NCBI RefSeq assembly: GCF_026339995.1
Contig: NZ_JAPEPT010000005.1
Span: 186,001 to 250,000 of the forward strand
Reading direction: 5' to 3'
Length of the DNA stretch: 64,000 nt
Source: Streptomyces sp. NBC_01481
GTDB taxonomy: Bacteria > Actinomycetota > Actinomycetes > Streptomycetales > Streptomycetaceae
Shown: positions 33,555 through 42,283 of the stretch, in pieces
Layout: the number at the start of each line of letters is the position of its first letter
How positions within the stretch are numbered: position 1 is the stretch's first letter
Program-made: the position numbers and the translations under genes
Notes under the pieces: model-generated
The model's database searches: none
What the model saw: only the letters and a program-made list of their open reading frames with translations
What the model was told of the DNA's origin: nothing

Positions 33555-34781
33555 GTGACCGTCGACGACACCACTTCCGGCGCGGGCGCGCAGCCGCCGG
33601 AGGGCTCCTCTTCCGGCGCGTCCTCGAATTCGTCATCGTCGCCCTCCGGCGCGTCCTCGCCTCCGGGCACGGCATCCGGGTCGGCCGCGGTGCATCCGCC
33701 GCACCACGAGGTCGATCACACCGTGGAGCCGACCGACGACCCCCTCGCGATCCGGCTGGAACAGCTGATCCTTGGCGCGGACCGGCGCTACACGCCGTTT
33801 CAGGCCGCCCGCACGGCCGGAGTCTCCATGGAGCTTGCCTCCCGCTTCTGGCGGGCCATGGGCTTCGCCGACATCGGCCAGGCCAAGGCCCTGACCGAGG
33901 CGGACGTACTGGCCCTGCGACGGCTCGCCGGTCTCGTCGAGGCGGGCCTGCTCAGCGAGCCGATGGCGGTCCAGGTGGCCCGCTCGACCGGCCAGACCAC
34001 CGCCCGGTTGGCGGAATGGCAGATCGATTCCTTCCTGGAGGGCCTGACCGAGCCGCCCGAGCCCGGAATGACCCGTACGGAAGTCACGTACCCCCTGGTC
34101 GAACTGCTTCTGCCCGAGCTGGAGGAGTTCCTCGTCTACGTCTGGCGCCGCCAGCTCGCCGCGGCGACCGGGCGCGTGGTCCAGGCGGCGGACGACGAGG
34201 AGATGGTGGACCGCCGTCTCGCGGTCGGCTTCGCGGACCTGGTGGGCTTCACCCGCCTCACCCGGCGCCTCGAGGAGGAGGAACTCGGGGAACTCGTCGA
34301 GGCGTTCGAGACCACCTGCGCCGATCTGGTCGCCGCCCACGGCGGCCGCCTGATCAAGACGCTCGGCGACGAGGTCCTGTACGCGGCGGACGACGCGGGC
34401 ACGGCGGCGGAGATCGCGCTGCGGTTGATAGAGACGATGACGGACGACGAGTCGATGCCCGCGCTGCGGGTCGGCATCGCCTTCGGGACGGTGACGACGC
34501 GGATGGGCGACGTCTTCGGTACGACCGTGAACCTGGCGAGCCGCCTGACCTCGATAGCGCCGAAGGACGCGGTGCTGGTGGACGGCGCGTTCGCGGAGGA
34601 GCTCGTGCGCACGGGGGACGCGCCGGTGTCCGAGGCGGAGGCGGCGGAGGAAGCGGCCGCGGCGGAGAAGGAGGGCGAGGAGCCCCCCTCGTACCGCTTC
34701 GCACTGCAGCCGATGTGGCAGCGGCCGGTGCGGGGGCTTGGCGTGGTGGAGCCGTGGCTCATGTCGCGTCGCGGCGGCTGA
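33555..34781 (+). CDS. cya: Adenylate cyclase (class III)
   Basis: 408 residues from GTG 33555. A Ser/Pro/Gly-rich N-terminus (to about 60) precedes an HTH-like helical segment (about 75-170, QAARTAGVSMELASRFWRAM) and a class III cyclase domain at about 215-385: VGFADLVGFTRLTRRLEEEE with the metal Asp, LIKTLGDEVLYAADDAG with the second Asp, and GIAFGTVTTRMGDVFGTTVN. Makes cAMP; in S. coelicolor cAMP is needed for normal germination and development. A Glu/Ala-rich insert precedes the last segment. Confidence 0.92.
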   Translation: MTVDDTTSGAGAQPPEGSSSGASSNSSSSPSGASSPPGTASGSAAVHPPHHEVDHTVEPTDDPLAIRLEQLILGADRRYTPFQAARTAGVSMELASRFWRAMGFADIGQAKALTEADVLALRRLAGLVEAGLLSEPMAVQVARSTGQTTARLAEWQIDSFLEGLTEPPEPGMTRTEVTYPLVELLLPELEEFLVYVWRRQLAAATGRVVQAADDEEMVDRRLAVGFADLVGFTRLTRRLEEEELGELVEAFETTCADLVAAHGGRLIKTLGDEVLYAADDAGTAAEIALRLIETMTDDESMPALRVGIAFGTVTTRMGDVFGTTVNLASRLTSIAPKDAVLVDGAFAEELVRTGDAPVSEAEAAEEAAAAEKEGEEPPSYRFALQPMWQRPVRGLGVVEPWLMSRRGG

Positions 34782-34884
34782 GGTCTGAGCGGGGGGGTGT
34801 GTGTTCCCCCACCCCGCCCCTTCCCGAACTGGGGGCTTCGCCCCCAAGCCCCGTACGCCCTTCGGGCGTGTCCTCAAACGCCGG

Positions 34885-34924
34885 ACGGGCTGGATGTGCG
34901 GCCGAGCCGCATATCCAGCCCCGT
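34885..34924 (+). terminator. Hairpin terminator after the adenylate cyclase gene
   Basis: Arms around GGGCTGGATGTGCGGC and GCCGCATATCCAGCCC, one G-T wobble, short loop; set in a 255-bp intergenic stretch (34782-35036) rich in R3-like repeat fragments and hairpins (GGGGGCTTCGCCCCC at about 34831). Confidence 0.7.
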
Positions 34925-35036
34925 GGGGGTCCCCCCGGACGGAGTCTGGGGGAGGGCGGGTAGGGGACAGGCCCGCCGCAGGCGCCCCCTCCCCCCTATG
35001 ATCCGGTTAACCATCGTTCACCGGGAGGGTGCCCTC

Positions 35037-35831
35037 ATGTCCGAGTCCGAGCAGCGCTTCGGGGAATTCGTCGTCGTCCGCAGGTACGAGCACGTCGCCG
35101 AGCTCGTACTCGACCGGCCCAAGGCCATGAACGCCGTCTCCACCGAGATGGCCCGTTCCATCGCCGCCGCCTGCGACGCCCTCGGTGCCGACCGGGACGT
35201 ACGGGTCACCGTGCTCAGCTCCACCCATGAGCGCGCCTTCTGCGTCGGCGCCGATCTGAAGGAGCGGAACTCCTTCTCCGACGCCGAGTTGGTGCGGCAG
35301 CGGCCGACCGCGCGGGCCGCCTACACCGGGGTGCTCGAGCTGCCCATGCCCACCGTCGCCGCCGTGCACGGATTCGCGCTCGGCGGCGGGTTCGAGCTGG
35401 CGCTGGCCTGCGATCTGATCGTCGCCGACAGCACCGCCGTCGTGGGGCTGCCCGAGGTGTCCGTCGGTGTCATCCCCGGCGGCGGCGGGACGCAGCTGCT
35501 CCCGCGCCGCGTCGGGGCCGCGCGGGCCGCCGAGCTGGTCTATACGGCACGCCGCGTGGAGGCCGCGGAGGCCCGCCAGTTGGGGCTCGTCGACCAGCTC
35601 GTGGACGATGCCAGGACCGGCGCGCTGGAGCTCGCCGCCCAGATCGCCGCGAACTCTCCCGTCGGGCTGCGCGCCGCCAAGCGCGCGATGAGGCTCGGGC
35701 AGGGTCTCGATCTGCGGGCCGGTCTCGAGGTCGAGGACGCGGCCTGGCGCTCGGTGGCCTTCTCCGGGGACCGGGCCGAGGGCGTTGCCGCCTTCAACGA
35801 GAAGCGGAAGCCGCAGTGGCCCGGCGAGTGA
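35037..35831 (+). CDS. Enoyl-CoA hydratase/isomerase family protein
   Basis: 264 residues from ATG 35037 with GGGAGGG upstream. Crotonase fold: VLDRPKAMNAVSTEMA near 27, oxyanion-hole GADLKER near 73, HGFALGGGFELALACDLIVA near 105 with Glu, and GLPEVSVGVIPGGGGTQLLP near 138 with the second Glu. Hydrates trans-2-enoyl-CoA in fatty-acid degradation or acts on a related CoA thioester. Located between the two cyclic-nucleotide synthase genes; no operon partner is obvious. Confidence 0.9.
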   Translation: MSESEQRFGEFVVVRRYEHVAELVLDRPKAMNAVSTEMARSIAAACDALGADRDVRVTVLSSTHERAFCVGADLKERNSFSDAELVRQRPTARAAYTGVLELPMPTVAAVHGFALGGGFELALACDLIVADSTAVVGLPEVSVGVIPGGGGTQLLPRRVGAARAAELVYTARRVEAAEARQLGLVDQLVDDARTGALELAAQIAANSPVGLRAAKRAMRLGQGLDLRAGLEVEDAAWRSVAFSGDRAEGVAAFNEKRKPQWPGE

Positions 35832-35905
35832 CCCGCGGCAGGGCTCGCAGGGACCCGGGTAACGTCAACTGATCACATCTGGCAGACCAGCCCTAAGCTG
35901 GGATA

Positions 35906-37069
35906 ATGGCTGAGGATCGGCGGCTGCGAGCCGTAGTGGCGCTGGCGCAGGCAATGGCATCCGCGCGCACCCCGCGCGAGTCCTGGCGTGCAGCGGCGCT
36001 CGGCGCGTGCGACGCGCTCTCCGGCTCCTTCGCGGCGCTGTCCGTGTGGGAGCGCGAGCTCGGACGTCTCAAGGTGCTCGTGAACGCCGGCGAACGCGCC
36101 GCCGGGGAGGAGGAGTTCCCCGAGTCCGAGACGTATCCGGTCAACCGCTTCCCGGAGATCACGGAGTTTCTGCACGAGCAGTGGGCCGGCGGTGGCGAGC
36201 CCGACGCCTGGGTGGAGACCGTCGACGGCCCGGTTGCCGGCGAGATCGGCTACTCCCATCAGCGCGTGGCCGCGCTTCGCAGGCGGGGGCGCGGCTGCTG
36301 TGTGGTCGCGCCCATCGTGCTGCACGGGCGGGCATGGGGGGAGCTGTATGTGGCACGCGCGGCCGGCCGGCCCGTCTTCGACCGGGACGACGCGGACTTC
36401 GCGACCGTGATCGCCTCCGTGGTGGCGGCCGGGATCGCCCAGACGGAGCGGCTGGAAGAGGTCCGCACGCTGGCCTTCACGGACCCCCTGACCGGTCTCG
36501 CCAACCGCCGCGCCGTCGACATAAGGCTTGACGAGGCGCTGGAGCGCCACCGGGTGGACGGCTCGGTCGTCAGCCTGGTGGTGTGCGACCTCAACGGCCT
36601 CAAGCAGGTGAATGACACCCACGGCCACGCCGTCGGCGACCGGCTGCTCGAACGCTTCGGCTCGGTTCTCTCGCTGTGCGGGGCGATGCTCCCCGGCGCG
36701 CTGGCGGCCCGTCTCGGCGGGGACGAGTTCTGTCTGCTCTCGGTCGGCCCGACGGCGGACGAGGTGGTCCATGCCGCCGACGAACTCTGCGTACGGGCGG
36801 GCGAGTTGGAGATGGGTGAGGGCGTCGCCTGCGGGGTCGCGTCCACCGGCGACCCGATCGGGCAGGTGCGCTCGGCCCGCCGTCTGTTCCGGCTCGCGGA
36901 CGCGGCCCAGTACCGCGCGAAGGCGGCCCGTTCCCCGAAACCCGTGGTCGCGGGCCGCGACGGCACGGTGCTGCGCCTCGCGGACTCCCCGCCCCGCTCC
37001 AAGCATGAGCGCCGCACGTTCCGGGCCGCCAGGCCCGAGGACGCCCAGGAACCCTGGAGCGAGCCCTAG
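35906..37069 (+). CDS. cdgE: GAF-GGDEF diguanylate cyclase
   Basis: 387 residues. GAF-like sensory domain at about 5-175 (AVVALAQAMASARTPRESWR onward) and a GGDEF domain at about 190-350 with FTDPLTGLANRR, the nucleotide-handling NDTHGHAVGDRLL and the intact catalytic RLGGDEFCLL. No EAL domain, so it should make c-di-GMP, the BldD ligand that blocks development. The naming as CdgE is from remembered synteny and domain layout. Its TAG stop (37067-37069) is inside the target duplication of the IS481-type element, which left the coding sequence intact. Confidence 0.9.
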   Translation: MAEDRRLRAVVALAQAMASARTPRESWRAAALGACDALSGSFAALSVWERELGRLKVLVNAGERAAGEEEFPESETYPVNRFPEITEFLHEQWAGGGEPDAWVETVDGPVAGEIGYSHQRVAALRRRGRGCCVVAPIVLHGRAWGELYVARAAGRPVFDRDDADFATVIASVVAAGIAQTERLEEVRTLAFTDPLTGLANRRAVDIRLDEALERHRVDGSVVSLVVCDLNGLKQVNDTHGHAVGDRLLERFGSVLSLCGAMLPGALAARLGGDEFCLLSVGPTADEVVHAADELCVRAGELEMGEGVACGVASTGDPIGQVRSARRLFRLADAAQYRAKAARSPKPVVAGRDGTVLRLADSPPRSKHERRTFRAARPEDAQEPWSEP

Positions 37070-37070
37070 G
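37065..37070. repeat. Target site duplication, left copy (CCTAGG)
   Basis: CCTAGG immediately left of the IS, repeated at 38153-38158. It fits the NCTAGN 6-bp target of IS481-type elements and contains the stop codons of both the diguanylate cyclase gene and the transposase gene. Confidence 0.88.
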
Positions 37071-38049
37071 TGTATTGGCCTGCAGGGTTGTTTACGCGGC
37101 TGATGGGTGGCTTGCCTTCGAGTGCGGTGTGGCAGCGGTGGTGGTTGTAGGTGTGGAGGAAGTCTGCCAGGGCTGCGGTCCGTTCGGTGTTGCTGGTGTA
37201 GGGCCGCAGGTAGGCCCATTCGTCGAGCAGGGTGCGGTTGAAGCGTTCGACCTTGCCATTGGTCTGCGGCCGGTAGGGCCGGATGCGCTTGTGCGCGATC
37301 CCTGCTGCGGACAGGGTGTCCCGCCAGAGAAACGACTTGTAGCAGGAGCCGTTGTCGGTCAGCACCCGTTCGACGGTGATGCCGTGGCCGGTGAAGAAGG
37401 CGTGGGCCCGCTGCCAGAAGGCCACGGCGGTCTCCTTGCGCTCGTCGGCCAGGACCTCGCTGTAGGCGAGGCGGGAGTGGTCGTCGACGGCGGAGTGGAT
37501 GTAGCTGTAGCCGATCACCGGCTTGCAGCTCTTGCGCTGGTCGGTGGCGGCCTGCCGGTTGCGGTCGCCGGCTGCCCTGCCGACCGTGCGCCACCCTCCG
37601 CCGTCGGGGATGTTGCCGAGCTTCTTGATGTCGACATGGACCAGCTCACCCGGCCGGGCCCGCTCGTAGCGGCGGATCGGCTCGCCGGTCGGCCGGTCCA
37701 GCCAGGCCAGCCGGTGCAAGCCGTGCCGGGTCAGGATGCGGTGCACGGTAGAGGCGGGTAGCCCGATGATGGGGCCGATGCGGGCCGGGCCCAGCTTGCG
37801 GGCCTGCCGCAGCTCACAGACACGGGCCTCCACCTCGGGCGCTGTGCGGTGCGGGGTCGTATGCGGCCGGCTGGAGCGGTCGTGCAGACCCGCCTCGCCC
37901 TCCGTCCGCCACCGACGCATCCACTTGTGAGCGGTCGGCCGCGAGACACCCATCTCGGCCGCCACATGAGCAACCGGACTGCCAGCCAGGACACGTTCGA
38001 CCAGCAGCCGCCTCCCGAAGACAGTCAGCCGGGCATTACGGTGGGACAC
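37066..38049 (-). CDS. IS481-family transposase
   Basis: 327 residues from GTG 38049; a longer frame exists but the conserved SHRNARLTVFGRRLL opening sets the start. Two HTH segments (PVAHVAAEMGVSRPTAHKWM and PARIGPIIGLPASTVHRIL) are followed by an integrase-type DDE domain: HVDIKKLGNIP with the first Asp, VLTDNGSCYKS with the second, and NGKVERFNRTLLDEWAY with Glu. The stop codon TAG (37066-37068) lies outside the IS, in the duplicated target CCTAGG, so the element takes its stop from the host sequence. Confidence 0.93.
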   Translation of the reverse strand: MSHRNARLTVFGRRLLVERVLAGSPVAHVAAEMGVSRPTAHKWMRRWRTEGEAGLHDRSSRPHTTPHRTAPEVEARVCELRQARKLGPARIGPIIGLPASTVHRILTRHGLHRLAWLDRPTGEPIRRYERARPGELVHVDIKKLGNIPDGGGWRTVGRAAGDRNRQAATDQRKSCKPVIGYSYIHSAVDDHSRLAYSEVLADERKETAVAFWQRAHAFFTGHGITVERVLTDNGSCYKSFLWRDTLSAAGIAHKRIRPYRPQTNGKVERFNRTLLDEWAYLRPYTSNTERTAALADFLHTYNHHRCHTALEGKPPISRVNNPAGQYT

Positions 38050-38152
38050 GAAGACCTCCGTGCGTGGTGTGGAGCCTAGACACCTCCACCACACCGGAGG
38101 TCTTCGCCATGATCAAGACCCACCACTGTTAACAACGCTCGTGATCAATACA
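37071..38152. mobile_element. IS481-family insertion sequence, complete (1082 bp)
   Basis: Ends TGTATTG...GTTGTTTAC on the left and, inverted, TGTATTG...GTTGTTAAC on the right, both with a 9-bp divergent spacer (25-bp imperfect terminal repeats). Flanked by direct CCTAGG repeats. Contains one transposase gene on the minus strand, and a dyad at 38051-38106 (AAGACCTCCG...CGGAGGTCTT) upstream of the transposase that may shield it from outside transcription. Looks recently inserted: ends and duplications intact. Confidence 0.92.
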
Positions 38153-38158
38153 CCTAGG
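38153..38158. repeat. Target site duplication, right copy (CCTAGG)
   Basis: Second copy of CCTAGG at the right end of the IS; removing one copy plus the IS restores the uninterrupted 3' end of the diguanylate cyclase gene. Confidence 0.88.
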
Positions 38159-38288
38159 GGGTGTGCGGCGGGCCAGGCTGACCCGCCGCACACCCCTGAG
38201 CCCGACTGGCGGGCACCCGTCAGCGCGTAAGGGGTCAACCCTGCCGCCACTAGTGACAGGTTCCGATTCAATCCGTACGCTGCTGAAT

Positions 38289-39836
38289 ATGGATATGCAC
38301 ACAGTCGTGGTGGGGACGTCCGGTACCACCGCCGAAGACGTCATCGCCGTGGCCCGCGAGGGCGCCCGTATCGAGCTCTCCGAGGAGGCCGTCACCGCCC
38401 TCGCCGCCGCCCGCGGAATCGTGGACGCCCTCGCCGCCAAGCCCGAGCCCGTCTACGGGGTGTCCACCGGATTCGGCGCACTCGCCAGCCGGCACATCAG
38501 CCCCGAGCTCCGCGCCCAGCTCCAGCGCAACATCGTCCGCTCGCACGCCGCGGGCATGGGCCCGCGCGTCGAGCGCGAGGTCGTCCGCGCGCTGATGTTC
38601 CTGCGCCTGAAGACCGTGGCCTCCGGCCACACCGGCGTACGCCCCGAGGTCGCCCAGACCATGGCCGACGTACTGAACGCCGGGATCACGCCCGTCGTCC
38701 ACGAGTACGGCTCCCTCGGCTGCTCCGGCGACCTCGCGCCGCTGTCCCACTGCGCGCTGACCCTCATGGGCGAGGGCGACGCCGAGGGCCCCGACGGCAC
38801 CGTCAGGCCCGCGGGCGAGCTGCTCGCCGAGCACGGCATCGCGCCCGTCGTGCTCCGCGAGAAGGAGGGCCTGGCCCTCCTGAACGGCACCGACGGCATG
38901 CTCGGCATGCTGGTCATGGCCCTCGCCGACCTCCAGCGCCTCTATGTCACCGCCGACATCACCGCCGCGCTGTCGCTGGAGGCGCTGCTCGGCACCGACA
39001 AGGTCCTCGCCCCCGAGCTGCACGCCATCCGCCCGCACCCGGGCCAGGGCGTCGCCGCGGCGAACATGAGCGCCGTACTCAAGGGCTCCGGGCTCGTCGG
39101 CCACTTCCAGGAGGAAGAGGCCCCCCGCGTCCAGGACGCGTACTCGGTGCGCTGCGCCCCGCAGGTCGCGGGCGCCGGACGCGACACCCTTGCCCACGCC
39201 CGCCTGGTCGCCGACCGCGAGCTCGCCTCGGCCGTCGACAACCCGGTCGTCCTGCCCGACGGCCGCGTGGAGTCCAACGGAAACTTCCACGGCGCCCCCG
39301 TGGCGTACGTCCTGGACTTCCTGGCCATCGCCGCCGCGGATCTCGGATCGATCGCGGAGCGGCGTACGGACCGGCTGCTCGACAAGAACCGCTCGCACGG
39401 CCTGCCGCCGTTCCTCGCCGACGACGCCGGGGTGGACTCGGGCCTGATGATCGCCCAGTACACCCAGGCCGCCCTGGTCAGCGAGATGAAGCGGCTCGCC
39501 GTACCGGCCTCCGCCGACTCGATCCCCTCGTCGGCGATGCAGGAGGACCACGTCTCGATGGGCTGGTCCGCCGCGCGCAAGCTCCGTACGGCCGTCGGCA
39601 ACCTGAACCGGATCCTCGCGGTGGAGCTCTATGCCGCGACCCGCGCCATCGAGCTGCGGCGCCATCTGACCCCCGCGCCCGCCTCGCAGGCCGCGATCGG
39701 AGCCCTGCGCGCCGCGGGCGTCGAGGGCCCGGGCCCGGACCGTTTCCTCGCGCCCGACCTGGAGGCGGCGGACGCGTTCGTACGGGACGGAAAGCTCATC
39801 GCGGCCGTCGAGCCCGTGACGGGCCCGCTGGCCTAA
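38289..39836 (+). CDS. hutH: Histidine ammonia-lyase
   Basis: 515 residues from ATG 38289 (MDMHTVVVGTSGTT). Deaminates histidine to urocanate, first step of the hut pathway. Motifs: substrate-binding YGVSTGFGALA near 60, the MIO-forming tripeptide in YGSLGCSGDLAPLSH near 145 (Cys-Ser-Gly rather than the common Ala-Ser-Gly), NGTDGML near 205 and QEDHVSMGWSAARKLRTAV near 420. Length is normal. The upstream gap holds the IS right end; the element does not break this gene, but it may have changed the sequence ahead of its promoter. Confidence 0.95.
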   Translation: MDMHTVVVGTSGTTAEDVIAVAREGARIELSEEAVTALAAARGIVDALAAKPEPVYGVSTGFGALASRHISPELRAQLQRNIVRSHAAGMGPRVEREVVRALMFLRLKTVASGHTGVRPEVAQTMADVLNAGITPVVHEYGSLGCSGDLAPLSHCALTLMGEGDAEGPDGTVRPAGELLAEHGIAPVVLREKEGLALLNGTDGMLGMLVMALADLQRLYVTADITAALSLEALLGTDKVLAPELHAIRPHPGQGVAAANMSAVLKGSGLVGHFQEEEAPRVQDAYSVRCAPQVAGAGRDTLAHARLVADRELASAVDNPVVLPDGRVESNGNFHGAPVAYVLDFLAIAAADLGSIAERRTDRLLDKNRSHGLPPFLADDAGVDSGLMIAQYTQAALVSEMKRLAVPASADSIPSSAMQEDHVSMGWSAARKLRTAVGNLNRILAVELYAATRAIELRRHLTPAPASQAAIGALRAAGVEGPGPDRFLAPDLEAADAFVRDGKLIAAVEPVTGPLA

Positions 39837-39849
39837 GTCACCGGGTTCG

Positions 39850-39911
39850 TCGTGAACGTGGGCCAGGGGGCGTTGGTGGTTGCTGTCCGGTGGGTGGTTT
39901 CGCGGGCGAAC
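39850..39911. repeat. R2 repeat, copy e
   Basis: CGTGAACGTGGGCCAGGGGG then TTGGTGGTTGCTGTCCGGTG and CGCGGGCGAAC, right after the hutH stop codon. Fifth copy of the family. Confidence 0.65.
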
Positions 39912-39956
39912 CGCAGCAGGACGCCCTGGCACCGGTAAATCAGTCGTCGGCGTGGC

Positions 39957-40235
39957 TCATCGCAGCCCCGTCGACGACTGAGGGCGGCGCACCGAGTACG
40001 TCACGAAGCCCACGCCGATGCCCAGGAACGCCGTGCCGCCGATCAGATACGGCGTGGTGTCCACCGTGCCCGTGTCGGCGAGAGCCAGCCCCTGTGACGA
40101 GGCCTGCGCGCCGGTCTGCTGTCTGGGCACCGCTTCCGTCTCGGCCGTGGCATTCGCCGAGGGGACGAACCACAGCGCGCACAGCAGAGTCCCTGCGGCA
40201 GTGGCGGTAAGAAGCGGTCGACGCGCGACGGACAC
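39957..40235 (-). CDS. Small LAxTG-type sortase substrate
   Basis: 92 residues from GTG 40235 with AGGGGG upstream (ATG 40262 is the alternative). Signal peptide to about residue 30 (LLCALWFVPSANA). The C-terminus has the complete sorting signal: LADTG, a hydrophobic helix (YLIGGTAFLGIGVGFVTY) and a basic tail (SVRRPQ). Class E sortases of Streptomyces anchor LAxTG proteins to the cell wall. The stretch between is only about 30 residues, so it is a tiny wall-anchored peptide of unknown function. Confidence 0.8.
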   Translation of the reverse strand: MSVARRPLLTATAAGTLLCALWFVPSANATAETEAVPRQQTGAQASSQGLALADTGTVDTTPYLIGGTAFLGIGVGFVTYSVRRPQSSTGLR

Positions 40236-40342
40236 GGACTCGATCCCCCTTGAGGCATCCAAGAATTGGCCGGTGCGCTGATGCTAGTGAAAGCAGCGGG
40301 TCGTGGGAAAGCCGGGTGACCGGGCGCTCTACCCTCCGTCGT

Positions 40343-40705
40343 ATGACCTCTTCTGAGACATCACGTTATGTGCGGCTGCGGGTGGAATTGGTGCTGGAGA
40401 TCGCCGAGGCCGAGGCGCTGACCGGCGCGGCGCTCGAGCGCATCGCGGCCGACGAGTTCATGCCGGACGAGGAGCGTGCGCACGCACGCTCGGCGGTGCG
40501 CGAGGACGAGGCCGAGGCCATCGCGTATCTCGTGGATCCCTTCGACCTGGTCAGCGAGGTTCCGGGGGTCGATCTCGCGCAGGCATCCTGGAGCAGTGAG
40601 CAGATCGAGTACGACCCCGATGCAAAGGAGTGGGACCTCGACGAGGAAGATGGGGACTACGACGAGGACGAGAGCGACGAGAGCCCTGACGGCGCGCGGC
40701 CGTAA
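40343..40705 (+). CDS. Conserved hypothetical acidic protein
   Basis: 120 residues from ATG 40343. Begins with a folded part (YVRLRVELVLEIAEAEALTG) that looks helical, then ends in a strongly acidic tail (EYDPDAKEWDLDEEDGDYDE). No transmembrane or signal segment. I do not recognise the family. It precedes the L,D-transpeptidase lipoprotein gene by about 215 bp in the same direction. Confidence 0.72.
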   Translation: MTSSETSRYVRLRVELVLEIAEAEALTGAALERIAADEFMPDEERAHARSAVREDEAEAIAYLVDPFDLVSEVPGVDLAQASWSSEQIEYDPDAKEWDLDEEDGDYDEDESDESPDGARP

Positions 40706-40920
40706 CCTCCGCGGCCGGCGAATCACGTCCTGGACCGCCGGGTAGGTGAACCCGAGCCCGGCCGTTTTCGTGCCGTACTGCGAGCGGCGGGGCAACCGCC
40801 GCGTCGGTGAGAGTCGGCGAGTGGTGTATGCCACATCCCCGCCGGATGTGGAACCGGGTGGCCCGGAATGAGTGTTTCAGCAGTTGGTCAGGGGAATCGG
40901 CGACGATGGAGAAGCGTGTG

Positions 40921-42168
40921 ATGACGGACAGCAAGCGGCGCAGGGCCCTCATGGCCGCGTCCGCGGTGCTCGGCGGCGTGCTGGTGATATCCGGCTGCAG
41001 CGGCGACGGGGACAAGGGCGGCGCCGACGGCTCGAAGAAATCGCAGGCTCAGGTCGACGAGGCCGCTGCGAAGGACGCTTCTAAGGCCCGAATAGTCATC
41101 TCGCCCAAGAACGGCGCGACCAACGCGAGCATCAACAACGCCGCCAAGGTCACCGTCAGCGAGGGCACCCTCACCCAGGTCACGATGACCACCGCCGACG
41201 GCAAGAGCGTCAAGGGCACGCTGGCCGCCGACGGCAAGAGCTGGAAGCCGGACGAGCAGCTCGACCGCTCCACCACGTACAAGATCACCGCCTCGGCCAA
41301 GGATGCAGCCGGCCTGGAGGCACACGAGAACTCCTCCTTCACCACGGTCTCGCCCGACAACAGCTTCATCGGCAACTTCACGCCCGAGGACGGTTCCACC
41401 GTCGGCGTCGGTATGCCGGTGTCCGTCAACTTCAACAAGGCGATCACCAACAAGAAGGCCGTCCAGTCCGGGATCAAGGTGACGTCGAGCAGCGGCCAGG
41501 AGGTCGTCGGCCACTGGTTCAACGGGCAGCGTCTCGACTTCCGCCCCGACCAGTACTGGCAGGAGGGCTCGACCGTCACCCTCAAGCTGAACCTGGACGG
41601 CGTCGAGGGCGCGAACGGCGTCTTCGGCGTCCAGCAGAAGACCGTCACCTTCAAGATCGGCCGGAACCAGGTCTCGACCGTCGACGCCTCGTCGAAGACG
41701 ATGACGGTGACTCAGGACGGCAAGACGATCAAGACGATCCCGATCTCCGCCGGTGCCCCCGACAACCCGACCTACAACGGTCAGATGGTGATCTCCGAGA
41801 AGTTCAAGGAGACCCGGATGGACGGCTCGACGGTCGGCTTCAAGAAGAAGGACGGCAAGGGCGAGTACGACATCAAGGACGTGCCGCACGCGATGCGGCT
41901 GTCCACGTCGGGCACCTTCATCCACGGCAACTACTGGGGCGCCGACTCGATCTTCGGCAGCGCCAACACCAGCCACGGCTGTGTCGGCCTGAACGACGTC
42001 AAGGGCGCGGGCGACCCCAACCAGCCCGCCGCCTGGCTGTTCAACAACTCGATCGTCGGCGATGTCGTCGTCGTGAAGAACTCCCAGGACAAGACCATCT
42101 CGCCCGACAACGGCCTCAACGGCTGGAACATGAGCTGGAGCGCGTGGAAGGCCGGCTCCGCCGTCTGA
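40921..42168 (+). CDS. Lipoprotein L,D-transpeptidase with Ig-like domains
   Basis: 415 residues from ATG 40921, which has GGAGAAG eight bases upstream; ATG 40906 is an alternative. Lipobox GVLVISGCSG puts the mature protein on the outer membrane face. Two Ig-like domains (about 55-155 and 160-245, with ENSSFTTVSPDNSFIG and WFNGQRLDFRPD) precede a YkuD domain whose motif is intact: IHGNYWGADSIFGSANTSHG followed by C. A Trp-containing C-terminal extension (GWNMSWSAWKAGSAV) completes the mycobacterial LdtMt2-like layout. Forms 3-3 peptidoglycan cross-links. Confidence 0.92.
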   Translation: MTDSKRRRALMAASAVLGGVLVISGCSGDGDKGGADGSKKSQAQVDEAAAKDASKARIVISPKNGATNASINNAAKVTVSEGTLTQVTMTTADGKSVKGTLAADGKSWKPDEQLDRSTTYKITASAKDAAGLEAHENSSFTTVSPDNSFIGNFTPEDGSTVGVGMPVSVNFNKAITNKKAVQSGIKVTSSSGQEVVGHWFNGQRLDFRPDQYWQEGSTVTLKLNLDGVEGANGVFGVQQKTVTFKIGRNQVSTVDASSKTMTVTQDGKTIKTIPISAGAPDNPTYNGQMVISEKFKETRMDGSTVGFKKKDGKGEYDIKDVPHAMRLSTSGTFIHGNYWGADSIFGSANTSHGCVGLNDVKGAGDPNQPAAWLFNNSIVGDVVVVKNSQDKTISPDNGLNGWNMSWSAWKAGSAV

Positions 42169-42177
42169 CCCATTGAC

Positions 42178-42225
42178 GCGTACGAAGGCGGCGGCACCTC
42201 CGGGGGTGCCGCCGCCTTCGTACGC
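42178..42225 (+). terminator. Perfect 21-bp hairpin after the L,D-transpeptidase gene
   Basis: Arms 42178-42198 and 42205-42225 (GCGTACGAAGGCGGCGGCAC half) with a 6-nt loop, 9 bp after the stop. Confidence 0.85.
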
Positions 42226-42283
42226 CGCCAAGGACGTCGAAATTGGCCTGCGCGCACTCCGGCCGGCCCGTACCGTCCCGGCT

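Noticed and set aside
37071..38152. IS insertion as a knockout of the diguanylate cyclase gene
   Set aside because: The insertion is at the stop codon and recreates TAG, so the protein is unchanged; only downstream transcription could be affected.
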